DNA from: Montifringilla adamsi
Lineage: Eukaryota; Chordata; Aves; Passeriformes; Passeridae
Assembly (NCBI GenBank): GCA_017590115.1
Contig: JAGGNK010015447.1
Location: 2,044,644 to 2,108,643, forward strand
Reading direction: 5' to 3'
DNA length: 64,000 bases
Shown: positions 1 to 17,900 of the stretch, one piece after another
Position numbering within the stretch: the stretch's first letter is position 1
Layout of the letters: each line of letters starts with the position of its first letter
Notes under the pieces: model-generated
What the model was told of the DNA's origin: nothing
The model's input: only the letters and a program-made list of their open reading frames with translations
Databases searched by the model: none
Made by a program: the position numbers and the translations under genes

Positions 1-1085
1 TGCTGGTGCTGCATCCATGGGGCTCAACATCCCTGAGGTCCCAAAACCCCAGGACATCCTTGTGGAACAACCACCCTGGGGCATCACATCCCTGGAATGT
101 TACATCCCCAGGGTACCACATTCCTTGGAGCATCACATCTATGGGATTCCACAACCATGCAGCACCACGTCCCTGGGGTTCTAGGGTATCTCATTCCTGG
201 AGTACCACATCCCTGGGGTACTTCATCCCTGGTGTACCTCATACCCAGGGTACCTCATTCTTGGAGTACTTCATCCCTGGTATCTCACCCCTGGGGTACC
301 TCATCACTGGGGTACTTCATCCCCGGGGAAACTCATTCTTGGGGTACCACATCCCTGGGGGTTCCACATCCCTGGGGTATCTCATCCCCAGGGTACCTCA
401 TCCCCAGGGTACCACACGTCTGGGGTACCACACCCCTGGGGTGACACATCACTGGGGTATCTCATCCTTGGGGTACCTCATCCCTGGGGTACCACACGTC
501 TGGGGTACCACCCCCCTGGATTCCTCATCTCTGGGGTACCTCACCCCTGGGTTACCACATCCCTGGAGTACCACATACCTGGATACCTCATCCCTAGGGT
601 ACCACATCCCTGGGGCATGTCATCCCCAGTGTACCACATCCCTGGGGTACCTCATTCTTGGAGTACCACACCCCTAGGGTACCTCATTCCTTGGGGTACC
701 TCATCCCTGGGGAAACTCATCACTGGGGTACCACATCCCTGGGGTACATAATCCCCAGGGTACCTCATTCCTGGGGGACTTAATCACTGGGGTACCTCAT
801 CCCTGGGGTACCTCATTCTTGGGGTACCTCACCCCTGGATACCTCATCTCTGGGGTACCACATCCCTGGGGTACCACATACATGGGTGTTCCACATCCCT
901 GGGGTACCTCATTCTTGGGGTACCTCATCCCTGGGGTACCTCATCCCTAGGGGTACCACACCCCTGGATACCTCATCCTTGGGGTACCACACCCCTGGAT
1001 TCCTCATCCCTGGGGCACCACACCCCTCGATACCCCATCCCTGGATACCTCATCCTTGGGGTACCTCACCCCCGGGGTACCTCAC
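1..1085. repeat. GGTACC-rich minisatellite in an ACVRL1 intron
   Basis: A short unit of about 15-16 bp (core GGGGTACC followed by ACATCCCT or TCATCCCT) repeats for about 1.08 kb with point changes and length variants. It fills the intron just downstream (in gene direction) of the ACVRL1 exon ending at 1103, and runs off the left edge. Because the unit rarely makes a stop codon, it creates long but meaningless open frames on the plus strand. Confidence 0.93.
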
Positions 1086-1102
1086 CCCCCCCTCCATCTC
1101 AC

Positions 1103-6685
<5,583 letters not shown>

Positions 6686-7040
6686 CCTGGGGACAGAAGA
6701 GGGGTCAGAGCAGCTCCTGCACCCCCAGGGCCCATCCCCAACCCTGGGGGCTTTGGGAAGGGAGGGGGGCCTTGCGGAGGGCAGGCACAGACAGAGTGAG
6801 GTGGGATGTGCTGCTCCAGTGGAGCTTGGCTCCGGACATCCTGGGCACAGCCCTTCCTGAGAACAGATCCCGGGACCTCCCGAGCTCTGGGGACCTCCCT
6901 GCCGTGGCGTGGGGTGCCACTCGTGGCCCCACAGGGCTCAGGAATGTGCTGGAACCAGGCCCTTGCCTCGTCCATGCAGCCCCAGCTCCTTCCTTTCTCC
7001 TGGTGATCCCCACACTGGCCCTTCCTGTTATCTTCACATT

Positions 7041-7420
7041 TTCAGGATTTTTCTCCTGGGAAGCTGAGAAGCATCAGAGAAAAAGGAAAACAATAATTAT
7101 CTGATTTGCTTCTCCTGTGTTTTGCTGCTTTGGAATGTGTTTAGAGATTTTTATCCAGCAGTTGACTGTTTCATTGGGTTTCTGATGTGAACTGTTTTGA
7201 TTCTTTGGCCAATCAGTGCCAAGCTGTGCTGGGGCTCTGGAGGAAGTCACAAGTTTTCATTATTAGCTTTTTAGCATTCTGTAAGTATCCTTTCTGTATT
7301 CTTTAGTATAGTTTAGTATTCTTTAATATAATATAATATTATAAAATAATAAATTAGCCTTCTGAGAACATGGAGTCAGTTCATCATTCCTCCCTTCATC
7401 GGGGCACCCCGTAAATACAA
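7041..7420 (+). mobile_element. LTR-like element, family A
   Basis: Same blocks as the copy at 3742: TTTTTCTCCTGGGAAGCTG, the TTTGGCCAATCAGTGCC block, and AATAAATTAGCCTTCTGAGA near the end. It lies upstream of the ACVRL1 signal-peptide exon in the presumed first intron. Confidence 0.7.
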
Positions 7421-8118
7421 TAACTTCCCGCTGTTCCCAGGGCTCCTGCTCCATAAAAACACAGCCCCCGTGGCCTTGGCAGCCCTGATGGTGCCACAGC
7501 ACTGCTGGGGATCCCAGATTTGGGAAAACCTGACCGTGGGATGGAGCCCAAATCCCCCACACCACGAGCAGCCCACGCCGCTGGCCACGGGCAGGGTCTC
7601 CCTGCTGGGAGGGAGTGTGGAATGTGTTTGGAGATTGTTTTCCCACAGGTGATTGTTTCATTGGGTTTCTGATGTGAATTGTTTTGACTCTTTGGCCAAC
7701 CAATGAGCCAAAACAATTCACATCAGGTCAAGCTGTGTCGGGGCTCTGGAGAGAGTCACAAGTTTTCATCATTAGCTTTTTAGCATTCTGTAAGTATCCT
7801 TTCTGTATTCTTTAGCATAGTTTAGTATTCTTTAATATAATATAGTATTATAAAATAATAAATTAACCTTCTGAGAACATGGAGTCAGTTCATCATTCTT
7901 TCCAATATTGAGGCACCCTGTAAATACAACTTCCCACTGTTCCCAGGGCTCCTGCTCCATAAAAACACAGCCCCCGTGGCCTTGGCAGCCCTGATGGTGC
8001 CACAGCACTGCTGGGGATCCCAGATTTGGGAAAACCTGACCGTGGGATGGAGCCCAAATCCCCCACACCACGAGCAGCCCACGCCGCTGGCCACGGGCAG
8101 GGTCTCCCTCCTGGGGCT
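7115..8118. repeat. Tandem duplication of about 0.5 kb, LTR part plus unique flank
   Basis: 7115-7608 and about 7617-8118 are direct copies with an offset of about 507 bp. Both hold the 3' half of a family A element and then the same roughly 190-bp non-LTR flank (from CTGTTCCCAGGGCTCC to CCACGGGCAGGGTCTCCCT). The second copy has small indels. Because unique flank is included, this is a segmental duplication and not two insertions. Confidence 0.85.
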
Positions 8119-8218
8119 GCTTTTGTGTGCAGCTTATCAATGACACAAACAGAGGTGCTGGGACAGCCAGAAATTCCTTGCTGAGCCTTTGGGGGAAGTT
8201 TGGCTATTTTTAATCTTC

Positions 8219-8260
8219 CTTTTTTTTTTTTTTTTTTTTTTTTTTCCTAAATAATGTCTN
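8219..8260. other. Poly-T run followed by an ambiguous base
   Basis: A run of more than 25 T is followed shortly by a single N at 8260. Length and base here are uncertain. Confidence 0.9.
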
Positions 8261-8654
8261 TTTCTCCTTGTGAAAGAGACATTTCTGCCAAGGCAAACAC
8301 AGCCGTCCCCCCGCTCGCTGCGTGGCCGCAGGCCCCGGCCCCTCCTCGCCTCATTCTTCGTGTTCCCGACATAAACATGCCAAAGGCTCCGTTTCCTGCA
8401 ATTGAAGAGCCCAGCCCAGGGCCGCTGGGACAGGAATCAAGATTGTTTAGATTCTGGCCTTGATGGGGAAGCGCAGTCACGCAAGGCCGGCCCTCGGGAG
8501 CGCACACACGGACGTGGCTGACCCCGGCAGCTCCAGCCCTGCTGGAAACCGGGCTGTTCCTCCTGAAATAACTCACTTGGTTGTGCCTCAAGAGGAGGAA
8601 ATGGAGAGCAGATCCTGGGTCCTGGGGCTGGTGGAGGAGTGATGCCAGGCGGAT

Positions 8655-9100
8655 CCTTCCGACCCTCACCTGGGCCAGGATCTGCTTTGTTTTAAAATCC
8701 CAGCTCTCCCAAACCCGAGCTAGGATTTTCTTTATTTTAAAATCCCAACTCTCCCAGATCTGGGCTAGAATTTTCATCATTTTAAAATCCCAACTCTCCT
8801 AGACCTGGGCTAGGATCAGCTTTGTTTTAAAATCCCAGCTCTCCCAGATCTGGGCTGGGATCAGCTTTGTTTTAAAATCTCAACTCTCCCAGAACTGGGC
8901 TAGGATTTTCATCATTTTAAAATCCCAGCTCTCCCAGATCTGGTCTAGGATCAGCTTTATTTTAAAATCCCAGCTCATCCAGACCTGGGCTAGGGTCAGA
9001 TTTATTTTAAAATCCCAACTCTCCCAAACCTGGGCTGGGATTTTCTTTATTTTAAAATCCCAGCTCTCCCAGATCTGGCCTAGGATCAGCTTTGATTTAA
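8655..9100. repeat. About 45-bp minisatellite (TTTTAAAATCCCA)
   Basis: About ten copies of a unit containing TTTTAAAATCCCAGCTCTCC, then CAGATCTGGGCTAGGAT. Copies differ by single bases. No gene is present; it lies between ACVRL1 and its presumed promoter. Confidence 0.9.
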
Positions 9101-10185
9101 AACTCAGCCCCTCTGGAGCTGGGCTGCTGACTCCTGACTGCCAGCACCACACTTCTTGCAGTCCTGAGAGCTCCAGGATGCGTCATCTAAAAGGGAAGCT
9201 GATCCTCCCAGGTGGTGAATTCCCTCCCTAGAGCCACTTCCCCAAAATCCTGAACCATTAGACAGCTGCAGGATATTTGCCATGAAACACAAAGCAGGCA
9301 GGGCCTCACCCAAACTCTGCTGTGTACAAAACATCCCATGGATTGTCGTTGTTACTGAGAGCAAACCTTAATCCAGAGCTGCTCCTGGCATCCCACAGGA
9401 AAAACATCCCAGGTTCTTCAGAAATGGCACAAACCAGTCCTGGCATTCCCATCCCTGTCCCTCCTTCCTTCCTTCTCATCAGGAACTGCAGCTCACGTGC
9501 CCTCCTGGCATCCAGAGCATCTCACCCTGCCTGCCTGGGCGCTGTTTTATGTTCTCTGGGATTTGTAGCATCACGAGAAGGAAAAAAACTCCAGGGGAAA
9601 CCTCTGGGATGGGACCTGCGTCTGGCTGGGAGCAAGAGGCAGCTCAAGGGTCTGGAGCAAAGCCCAGGGAAGGGGAATTTCCCCACCACCCTCATGGAGG
9701 GAAAAGCAGAGGGAAAATGGAGCAGGAGACAAGAGGAGTGCAGGGAAGGGTGGCTGGGCACAGCCCTCGGGGTGGGCAGGGTGCTTCAGGGGTCGCTGCT
9801 CTTACCAGGGCAGCTTGGCCAGGCTCCTCAATCCCAGCTCCTCCACCTTCCCCTCTGCTTTCTGCTGCTGACAGGGGGTTTAGCCACGGGATGTGGCTCA
9901 GGATGTGCTGCCTTTTCACAGGGAGTCACACACAGCCCAGCCCCTTGTGCCAGTGCCAGTGCCAGTGCCAGCCAGGGGTGAAGGACTGCATGGACACCAG
10001 GCCAGAGCTGCCAGGAGCTTTGCCACACACCCCAAGGCTCCAGCCTGGTTCCAGGCACAGGGGGAAGTTTTCCTTTCCCTGTCTGCAGCTGCAGGTAGGT
10101 CACAGGTGGAGCAAAGCTGTGTTCACCCTCCAGCAGAACCCACCAGCCCAGCCCCTCTCACTGACAGGGCTTCCACTCCATGAAC
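9101..10185. other. Unique sequence, no gene recognised
   Basis: Mixed-composition sequence with no convincing exon on either strand. A short CCAGTGCCAGTGCCAGTGCC run lies at about 9948-9972. Open frames of about 220 codons occur but show no recognisable protein. Confidence 0.5.
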
Positions 10186-10189
10186 ATGC

Positions 10190-10372
10190 ACCACACAAAG
10201 ACAGCAGCAAACCCCACTGAAAAGAGCAGCAAAACCCACTCGAGAAAGCAGCAAAACCCACACAAGAGAGCAGCAAAACCCACTCAAGAGAGCAGCAAAA
10301 CCCACACAAGAGAGCAGCAAAACCCACACAAGAGAACAGCAAAACCCACTCAAGGGAGCAGCAAAACCACTC
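10190..10372. repeat. 23-bp minisatellite (AGCAGCAAAACCCAC)
   Basis: About seven units of AGCAGCAAAACCCACTCAAG / CACAAGAG type in tandem. The apparent Lys/Thr/Pro-rich or leucine-rich open frames across it are repeat artefacts. Confidence 0.9.
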
Positions 10373-10374
10373 AG

Positions 10375-11720
10375 GTTGACCTTGGTGGCATCCCTGGATG
10401 CCATGGCCTGTGTCACCTGGTGCAGGGCAGGGACAGGGCAGCGTGGCTGCCCCGGCCTCTCAGGGGGCTCCAGGGGCAGCACGGGGAAGGGGCTCCATGG
10501 GGGGGCTTTCCCCAGCTTGCTTTTGGAGATGGAGCCTCTTTGGTGACCGTTTGGGTGTCTCCTGTGAGCGAGCTGGAGTGGGGCTGTGCAGCAGGGGAGC
10601 ACTGAGGTGGCACATTCTGTGCTGCTGGAGCTCACTGCAGCCCCTGCCAGCAGAGCTGTCAACTTTCCCTCCTTTTTCCCCCACGTTTTTTTAAAAATAC
10701 ACCCAAATTCCCTGTTTCCCATGTCGATCCCAGCCCTTCTGCTGCAGTTGCTTGTTATTTCAGCTCTTTAGCAAGGACCTGGGGACAGATCCTGCTACCC
10801 CAACACTGATGTGAGCCCTGATTCGTGCCCCTGGCCCCAATTCCAGCCTCTCTAACCCTGATGTCAACATTGCTGTCCCACAGAACACAAAGAAAATGGG
10901 GCCAAATCCTGATTTCGGGGGTCAGTCAGGAGGGAAACCCTGAGCTTGGTGCAGCCCCAGACCCCAGGAGCACGTGGCTGTTCCCCACTCACCTCCAGCA
11001 TCCAGGTCCTGCGGGATCCCCTGGCACTGCCCAGCCCTGGTGGGGCTCTCCCAGCCACGATCCCGCTCCTGGATCCTCCTCAGCCGGGACAGCTTTGCTC
11101 CTGAGCCCCAACTCCGAGGATCTTCATGGATCTGCTGCCCTCCCGCCACCCATCCTGCCACCCAGGGGGCTCCCACGGCCGTGCCCGTCCCGCTGGGGGA
11201 GGGATTGTCACCCTTGCCCTGCCTGCCGGGCCCTGCTTGGCCACCCCGCTGTCCAACGCAGCCGTTTGGCAGCTGCTCTGTGGTCTGGATGTGGGAGAAG
11301 TCAAAAAAATGTTTCTTATTACTGCCTCTTCCTGCCTGGCTTCTCTCCACCACTCCCAGCTAATAAAGCATTTCCTATTGCTGAGCACACAGCCACGACC
11401 AGCCTCCCTTCCTCCCGCTCACCGGGCCCCAGCTCCATCCTGGCTGCTTTGAACTCCCTCCTCGTCCTTCCCCGAGCGTTTTCCCACCCAATTTCCAGGG
11501 TTTTGGTGGCAAATTCCACCCCACGGCCATCAGCACTTCACCCCGAGCATCCCAAGGTGTTCAGCAGGAGCACAGCTTGCTCGGATGGGGATGGAATGTT
11601 CTAGAGAGGTGCTGTGGGAATGACCTTGGTCAGCTTGGCCGCCCCTCCTGCTCCAGCGCTGGTGGCAGAGCCAAGGGGCTCCCTGCTTATTCCATGCTGG
11701 AATTCCAGCAATTCCAGGGT
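10375..11720. other. Unique sequence, no gene recognised
   Basis: Moderately GC-rich stretch with several overlapping open frames on both strands (the longest about 259 codons from 10825) but no known domain or splice pattern. Probably ACVRL1 first-intron or intergenic DNA. Confidence 0.45.
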
Positions 11721-11730
11721 GCACTGCTGA

Positions 11731-12045
11731 ATGATGCCTTTCTTGGGCCACCTAAAAGCAGAGGCCAGACAAAATTAAGGGAATAAAAAGCAGTTATTTA
11801 TTTATTTATTTATTTATTTATCTATTTATTGAAGGCCTTCAGATACATTTCAGGCAGATGAAGCCCCCCCAGGGACTACACCCAAAAATGGACCAAACTT
11901 ATAAAAGAATTAAAACCCACGGCCCATTGTCCCAAATTTTCGTACCAAAATGTACCTGAAGGCCCTTCAATGAATAGAACCACTTTTTTATTCCCTTAAT
12001 TTTGCCTGGTGTCTGCTTTTAGGTAGCCCAAAAAGGCATCAGGAG
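11731..12045. repeat. Inverted repeat / hairpin element
   Basis: The arm at about 11731-11853 (GCCTTTCTTGGGCCACCTAA ... GAAGGCCTTCAGATACATTT) is nearly the reverse complement of about 11943-12045 (TACCTGAAGGCCCTTCAATG ... AGGTAGCCCAAAAAGGCATC), with a loop of about 90 bp that holds CAAACTTATAAAAGAA. The left arm also holds a TTTA microsatellite. It looks like two LTR ends joined head to head. Confidence 0.85.
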
Positions 12046-12255
12046 GGCAGGAGAGGATTTCACCCTGGGGTGTAACGTGGCATCAGGGTGTGATGGATGA
12101 GCAATGTGATGGTTGACTTCCACAATTAAAAGGCAAATATTATATATATATGTGTGTGTTAAGGGAAGTTTTATAGGTTTATAGTTATGTTTTACCCCCC
12201 TTGTGTTGTTATCACGGGGTTGTCTGGGTTTTGGGATATTTGGGAGGGTCGGCTC

Positions 12256-12269
12256 GTTACTATGGCAAC
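12256..12269. promoter_or_regulatory. X-box-like RFX site
   Basis: The 14-mer GTTACTATGGCAAC fits the RFX X-box pattern (GTNRCC-N-RGYAAC) with one mismatch in the left half. It lies in repeat-rich DNA between ACVRL1 and ANKRD33. Function is only a possibility. Confidence 0.3.
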
Positions 12270-12479
12270 ACCTGACCTCCAATCACGATTTAAACCCCAC
12301 CAAGGGGCAGCAAATGAGTCGATGGACAAAACTTTGGGGAAAATAAGGGTTAAAAGGTGAAAACCCCCATTGTGTGGACGAGCACATGATGGGGAAAATC
12401 CTCTGCTCCCGGTGCCTATTTTCTCTATTCAATCTTCTGCTGTATTTTTGATAAGGCTTTAACAAACCTTTTACATTTC

Positions 12480-13560
12480 GGAAGTGAGCAGCATTTCTCC
12501 CAGGGCCGTGCCTGGGGATGTGGAGGGCACGGAGCCGGGCACGGTGACCACGGGGCTCCGCTCGGAGCCGGGTGCTGGCGCGTCCCCGCTGTCCCCAGGG
12601 CACGCCGCGGTGGCAGGCGCTGGGACACCGCCACCAGGGCAGTTCCCACGGCCGGGACCGGGCACTTCCCGCTCCCCCGGAGCCCACGGGACCCTGAGCA
12701 GAGGAAGCACCGCTTCCCGTTTTGCCACTTTCGGGGTTGCTCTTTGGGCCACCCCAATCTCAGCCCCACACTTCTCCCTCCAGCGCCATTCCAAGCTCCA
12801 TCCCTGCCCTTCTGCCTGCGGGTTTTTGGCAGAAAAGTGATATTACACGCTTCTAATCAACCGCACAGCCGTAATCTCAGTGCTACCAATCAATTTTGGA
12901 AGCCTTTTCCACGGCCTCAGGTCAAAACGCAGCGCTCTCCTGGGAGTCCGAGTGTGTCAGCACAGAAATTCTAAAATCCTCAGCGTCCAGACTCCAGCAT
13001 CTGCCAGCTGTTTCCCTGGCACGGTGCCCCTCTCCAGCATCGCAGCCTCTTTCTCAAGAGGTGCCAGGACCTGATTTACCTCCTGCCATTGCACCACCAG
13101 CCCAAATTTCATCCCGAACCCGCCCGGAGCTTCCCGGAGCCTCCCGGAGCCGGGGGCACCGCGGCGGCGGAGCTTTGAGTCTGGCCAGCCCTATCAGGCG
13201 GGATCTCGGAAGTTTAAACAAACAAAAAGCACAAAACCAGGACAAAACACGCAGGACTTTCGGCGGTGCCTTTGCCCGTGCGGGAGCCGGAGCCGTGCCC
13301 GAGCGGCGCGGGGGAAACGAGCGGTTTCCATCCGATAGGAGCTGCCCGGTGCCTGCAGAATCCTTATCTCCGTGACCATCTTTGCTCCGCCGGGCGGCTC
13401 GCAGCGATCCGGACGGATTTTGGCCCCTCCCGGGTTATTCCTGGATGGTTCTTGCTGCCTTTCCATGGGAGCAGACACGGGGCATCCTGCTTGTGCGGCT
13501 CCAGCAGAGGCTGCTTTGATCCCTGCGACTCCGCCTTTCCAGCGGGCCACCTTCCTTTTT
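12480..13560 (-). promoter_or_regulatory. ACVRL1: CpG-rich block, candidate ACVRL1 promoter
   Basis: CpG dinucleotides and GC content rise sharply, especially at 12520-12670 and 13110-13420, against the AT-rich DNA on either side. It lies upstream of the ACVRL1 signal-peptide exon on that gene's strand, where a non-coding first exon would be expected. No initiation site is visible. A repeat block shared with 58680-58840 interrupts it at about 12830-12990. Confidence 0.4.
12835..12990. mobile_element. Dispersed repeat shared with 58680-58840
   Basis: TTTTGGAAGCCTTTTCCACG, GCCTCAGGTC and CAGCACAGAAATTCTAAAAT recur in diverged form in the SLC11A2 first intron (58736 onward). The family is unidentified. 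Confidence 0.5.
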
Positions 13561-13649
13561 TAAATCACTGAGGGGGTAAACACTGCTTAAAAACTCCTGA
13601 AAGTTCCTAAATCCTAATCCTGGGTGACTGGAAGGGCAGGGATGGGTGG

Positions 13650-14163
13650 TGGTTTGTGGAAGCAAACAGATTTTACAACTTTTGTGAAAGTTGTAAAGTT
13701 GGTGTGTTTATTACAGTGTTGGATGCATGTGGGGATTTTTTTTTTTTAACTACATGTGTCCTTGGGAACTTTAGATTTAAAAAATTTTTGAAATTAATTT
13801 ATGTGCATGGAATTTTACAACAGGTTTATAAATATTTATTTTACTGATTTTGTGTTATACTTGCAGCTAGTTTTTTATTAGAAACTACAGAAAGAATTCT
13901 TGGGTCATGTCGTTTTGTTTTTTGTAGCAGCTTTTCTGTTTGTTTTAGAGTTCAAGGGGCTTTCTCTTATTTTTGTTTTTTTGGCTGAAGTAGTTTCTTC
14001 GAGCATAGTTTTGGTTTGGTTTTTTTTTTTTTTTTTTTTTTTTTTGCAAGAACAGGCAGTTAGACTAAACAGCTCTGTTTGCAAGATATAGACCTAATTC
14101 AAAAATGTACACTTTACTTAAATCAAAATGGATTTCTGCTCTGGAATTTTTTTCCTCTGTCTC
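13650..14163 (-). mobile_element. LTR-like element, family C (inverted)
   Basis: Shares TTTGTGAAAGTTGTAAAGTT, GGTGTGTTTATTACAG, the CATGTGGGGAT block and a final AAATGGATTTCTGCTCTG with elements at 33643 and 34488. Read on the minus strand the GTTTATT block gives an AATAAA poly-A signal. It contains T runs (13736-13748, 14020-14045). Confidence 0.65.
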
Positions 14164-14399
14164 AGTGGGAGCTCAGCTGCAGCTCTGGCGCTGCGGGAAA
14201 GTGAATTCCTCCAGAGTGGGAGGTTGGGATGGGCAAATCCAACCCACCGCGGGCTCCTGCCCCGTCTGGGGCACACGGGGTGAATCCGCGGGGCTGGGCA
14301 CCACCCACAGACCCGTGCCAGCCCCGGGACAACCTCCCGAGGCCAAAGGGAGACTTTCCGTCATCATCCCGGTGCTCATGGCTGCGATTTCATCAAGGG

Positions 14400-14650
14400 A
14401 AGGGAAGGGAAGGGAAGGGAAGGGAAGGGGGCTTCTCCGGACCCTCCCCAGGTGCACCCAGCCATCCCTTGGGGTCTCACTGAGCCATCCCCACGATGGC
14501 AGGGGGCTGAGGGGCCGGTGGGAGCCCGTGTCTCCCTTCCCCCTGCGTGGCATGGCTGATGGCACGGCTGATGGCATGGCTGGTGGCATGGCTGGTGGCA
14601 CGGCTGGTGGCAGGGCTGGTGGCACAGCTGGTGGCACGGCTGAGAGCGGC
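14400..14650. repeat. Short GGGAA array and GGCTGGTGGCA repeat
   Basis: A GGGAA pentanucleotide array occupies about 14398-14430, and a GCATGGCTGGTGGCACGGCT-type 12-mer repeat occupies about 14550-14645. Both lie downstream of the ANKRD33 stop codon. The Met/Ala/Trp-rich frame across the second repeat is not a gene. Confidence 0.85.
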
Positions 14651-14970
14651 AGGGAGCTGCCAAGGAGGGCAGACACGTGCGGGGAGCCCGAGCGAGCCAG
14701 GGCATGGAGGAGAACACGCGGGGAGGCTGCAGCTCCTTCCCCCAGAGCAGCCCAAACCTCCCAGTGCCCCAAAAGGGCAGACCTGCAGCCTCAAAGGGGG
14801 AGTGTGGACTCCTGTCCCCCCCAAAAAAGGGGGTGATGAAGGGAGGGGGCTGCACAGCTGGACAAGAATTATCTTTGCTCTGGAGTCCTGGAGTCAAACT
14901 CTGCCCACACTGCAGGAGCCAGCAGCCCAGCCAGTTCCTGCACCCTGGGGTGGAGCTGGGTCCTCCCGCC

Positions 14971-17900
14971 TTATCCTTTCTTCTTCTTCTTCTTCTTCTT
15001 CTCCCCCGTCTTGGCCTCCTCGGCCGCTTTCCTCTCCTCCTTCAGCACCTTGTACCTCCACTGGGGCGGCTGCAGCAGGTGCTTGTCCTTCACACGTGGC
15101 TTCCTCTCCCCGGCGGCCGAGCCAGAGGCTTTGCTCACTTTGATTTTGGGGACAGGCTCCCCGGGGCAGACGCTGTTGCCCCGGCGCAGCCACAGCGGCA
15201 GGAAGCTCAGCAGCCGGCTGGGCGGTGGCCGCGGCGGCGGCCGGAGCTCGGCCATGGCCTGGCCATTGCAGGAGGATCCCCCCGTGCTGGGCCTCGAGGA
15301 CATTTCTGATTCCTCCTCTGGGTCTGGCACGTGCTGCCCAAGGATCTCCGGCACCGACAGCCTGCGCTTGCCCACCTCGGGCGGGCTGTCGGGGCACACG
15401 GTTTGGCAAGCGGTGGCCACGAAAGGGCTGGCGAGCGCCGTGGTCATCCTCACCATGTGGTCCAGCACGCCGTCCTCCTCGGGGTTGCGGGGGATGTTGA
15501 AGGTGAAAATGGAGCGGATCTTCTCCGAGAGCCTCTTGCTCCTGGATTTGGGGCTCAGGGCTTTGGCCACCAGCTCGGCCAGCGCTGGCCACTCGGGCTG
15601 GTACTGCGCTGCAAACTGCTCGGCGCGTGGGCGCCGCAGGAGGCTCCGGATGCGCACGGTGGTCTCGAAGCGGCCGGTGAAAGTCGCCCATTCCCTGGCT
15701 GTCTTCCCCTTGACGGCATCCACAGCCTGCAGGTCAGCTCCTGGGGGCAGCAGAGAGCGCCGTGATGCCTCAGGAGTTTAGATTTGATGTTTTTCAAATG
15801 CTGTTCTGCATTAGTGCATAACTCTAAACTCCATATAAAGTGTAAACTCTAAACTCCGTATAAAGTGTAAGTTACTGTCTTCACACTTTGGTTTGACAAA
15901 ACAATTCCTCTAGACCCGAGATCCAAGGACATCCTACAGCTTCAGGCCCCAAAAAGTATAAACAAAAGTGAATTGAGGGGGTGCAAACTGGGGGAATACG
16001 GGTTTGTTACCCAAAAGTAATGAAGGTAATGAATGAGTTCATTACCCGAAGGTAATTGGAAGATTAACTCTTGATATGTAAATGGACCAAACTTCTATGT
16101 GTCTGAAAAACTCATCATCCATCTTGGGTGTAGCCTCTGGGAGGCTTCTGACTGCCCAAATTGTTTCTATTTGTAATAGAAATTGTAAATTGAAGGCCTT
16201 GAATAGATACTCACTTTATTCTTTATCCTTGACCTTTATCTGTTCCTTGTCCTCTGACCTTGTCTAGCCTCTGTTCTAGGCAGCCTCTCCAAGGCATCAT
16301 CACCACATTGTCCCACTCTGAGTGGCAGTGCCACCCTGAGCAGCAGTGCCACCCTTCCCCAGGAACCCCCAGGTATTGTGGCAACGGTCCCCTGAGCGGG
16401 GAATAATTAGCATTGACTCCCTGATTGCAGAAGGCTGATCAATTGCTTTATTATGCTCTATTATATTATACCATACCATTAAGAAACTCTTAATAAGTAA
16501 CTCTTAATAAAAAACTCTTAATAAGAAACTCTTCAGTAACCCTTACAGACTGATACAGCTTTAACCTAATTGGTCAATCAACCAATCCAAACACCATCCA
16601 GTGTCCAATTAAGAAACCACCCTTTGGTAAACAATCTCCATAACACATTCCGCGTGTGCACAACAACAGGAGCAGCACGTGGAGATAAGAATTGTTCCTC
16701 ACTCTCTTCTCTGAGCTTTCTCACAGCTTCCCAGGAAAATGCTGGGACAGAAATATGTGTGTCTCTGTTCAGGGAGTAAGAGCCTGAATGAGAGATGTGG
16801 CACTCCAGGCAGCTCTTCCAAATGCAGTTTATTGTATCCAAGAGGTTACGGCAGCCCAGGATTGTGGGTGACAGAGCCTGTGCCTACAGCTGTCAGCTCC
16901 AGCTGCAGGCCGGCCTGGAGACCCCTTAGTTTTGGTTACAATGCATTATATAATTTGCAATTATATATTTATATATAAATAATTTAATAGATAATTTGCA
17001 ATTATATAATTATACAATTATATAATGCAATGCATTATATAATTTTATTTGCTGAGCATCTTAATAGAGAAGAACCAATCTATACCTTAACTTTTACCCA
17101 TAGCCTATCATAACTACTATAATTACCACATTACTATTCCCCAGTCACTAAAAGTTAGCTTATTACAGTTTAAGCTAGAAGTTGTTTTTTAGTTTTCTTG
17201 CAGTGGAAAATTCTGAGACCTTTTTTCTACTTACAACATCTGCTGACTTGTTTGCCTGTGCTATCTTTCTGCTTGGTAAAAATATCTTCTTGTCTGAGGT
17301 GGGTTTATCCTTTGTTCTAAGCCATAAAACCCCTTCTAACTAACAACCCTTTCCCTCCTTGGTTGTCCAGTAAGACTGGCTCCGCAATTCTTTTCTTCTA
17401 TATCAAAACTTCCTTCCATCTCTAGTTCTTCTTCAGATTCTACATTCAAAAAAATCTTTCTGCCAAGCGTTGCAAGTCTCTGTCCGAAATTCCTCTCATT
17501 TTGCCTCACGATTGTTGTGAAAAGGACAGAAACCGGGACCACCGGGGAAAAAGAAGGATCCTGTTCTGGAATCCAGGTGGATCTGCTTGTCCACCAAGAC
17601 CCGGGAGCCTGAGCACAGCTTGTGGCTTGCCAAATCACTGTCTGCAGGTGTGTTTGCCATGCCACAAGGAGCACTGAACTTACTGAAAGAAGAAGGGGAG
17701 CACTTTGCCCTTCTTCGCCTGCATCGCTTCGCAGCACCGGCTCTGGAATTTCCCCACCTCCCGACTTGGCTGGACTTTTCTCTGGAATGACCTTTTGGTG
17801 GTCCCCTCAGAAGACCCTTCCTCTACTGCAGAACCACCGTGACAGACAGACTGAGATGGGAGAAGCCTCTCCCTCAAGGACTGAGACCTGAGACCCCCAC

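Noticed and set aside
9322..10220. Coding gene from overlapping 219-223-codon frames
   Set aside because: No domain, no splice sites, no codon-use signal; partly repeat sequence.
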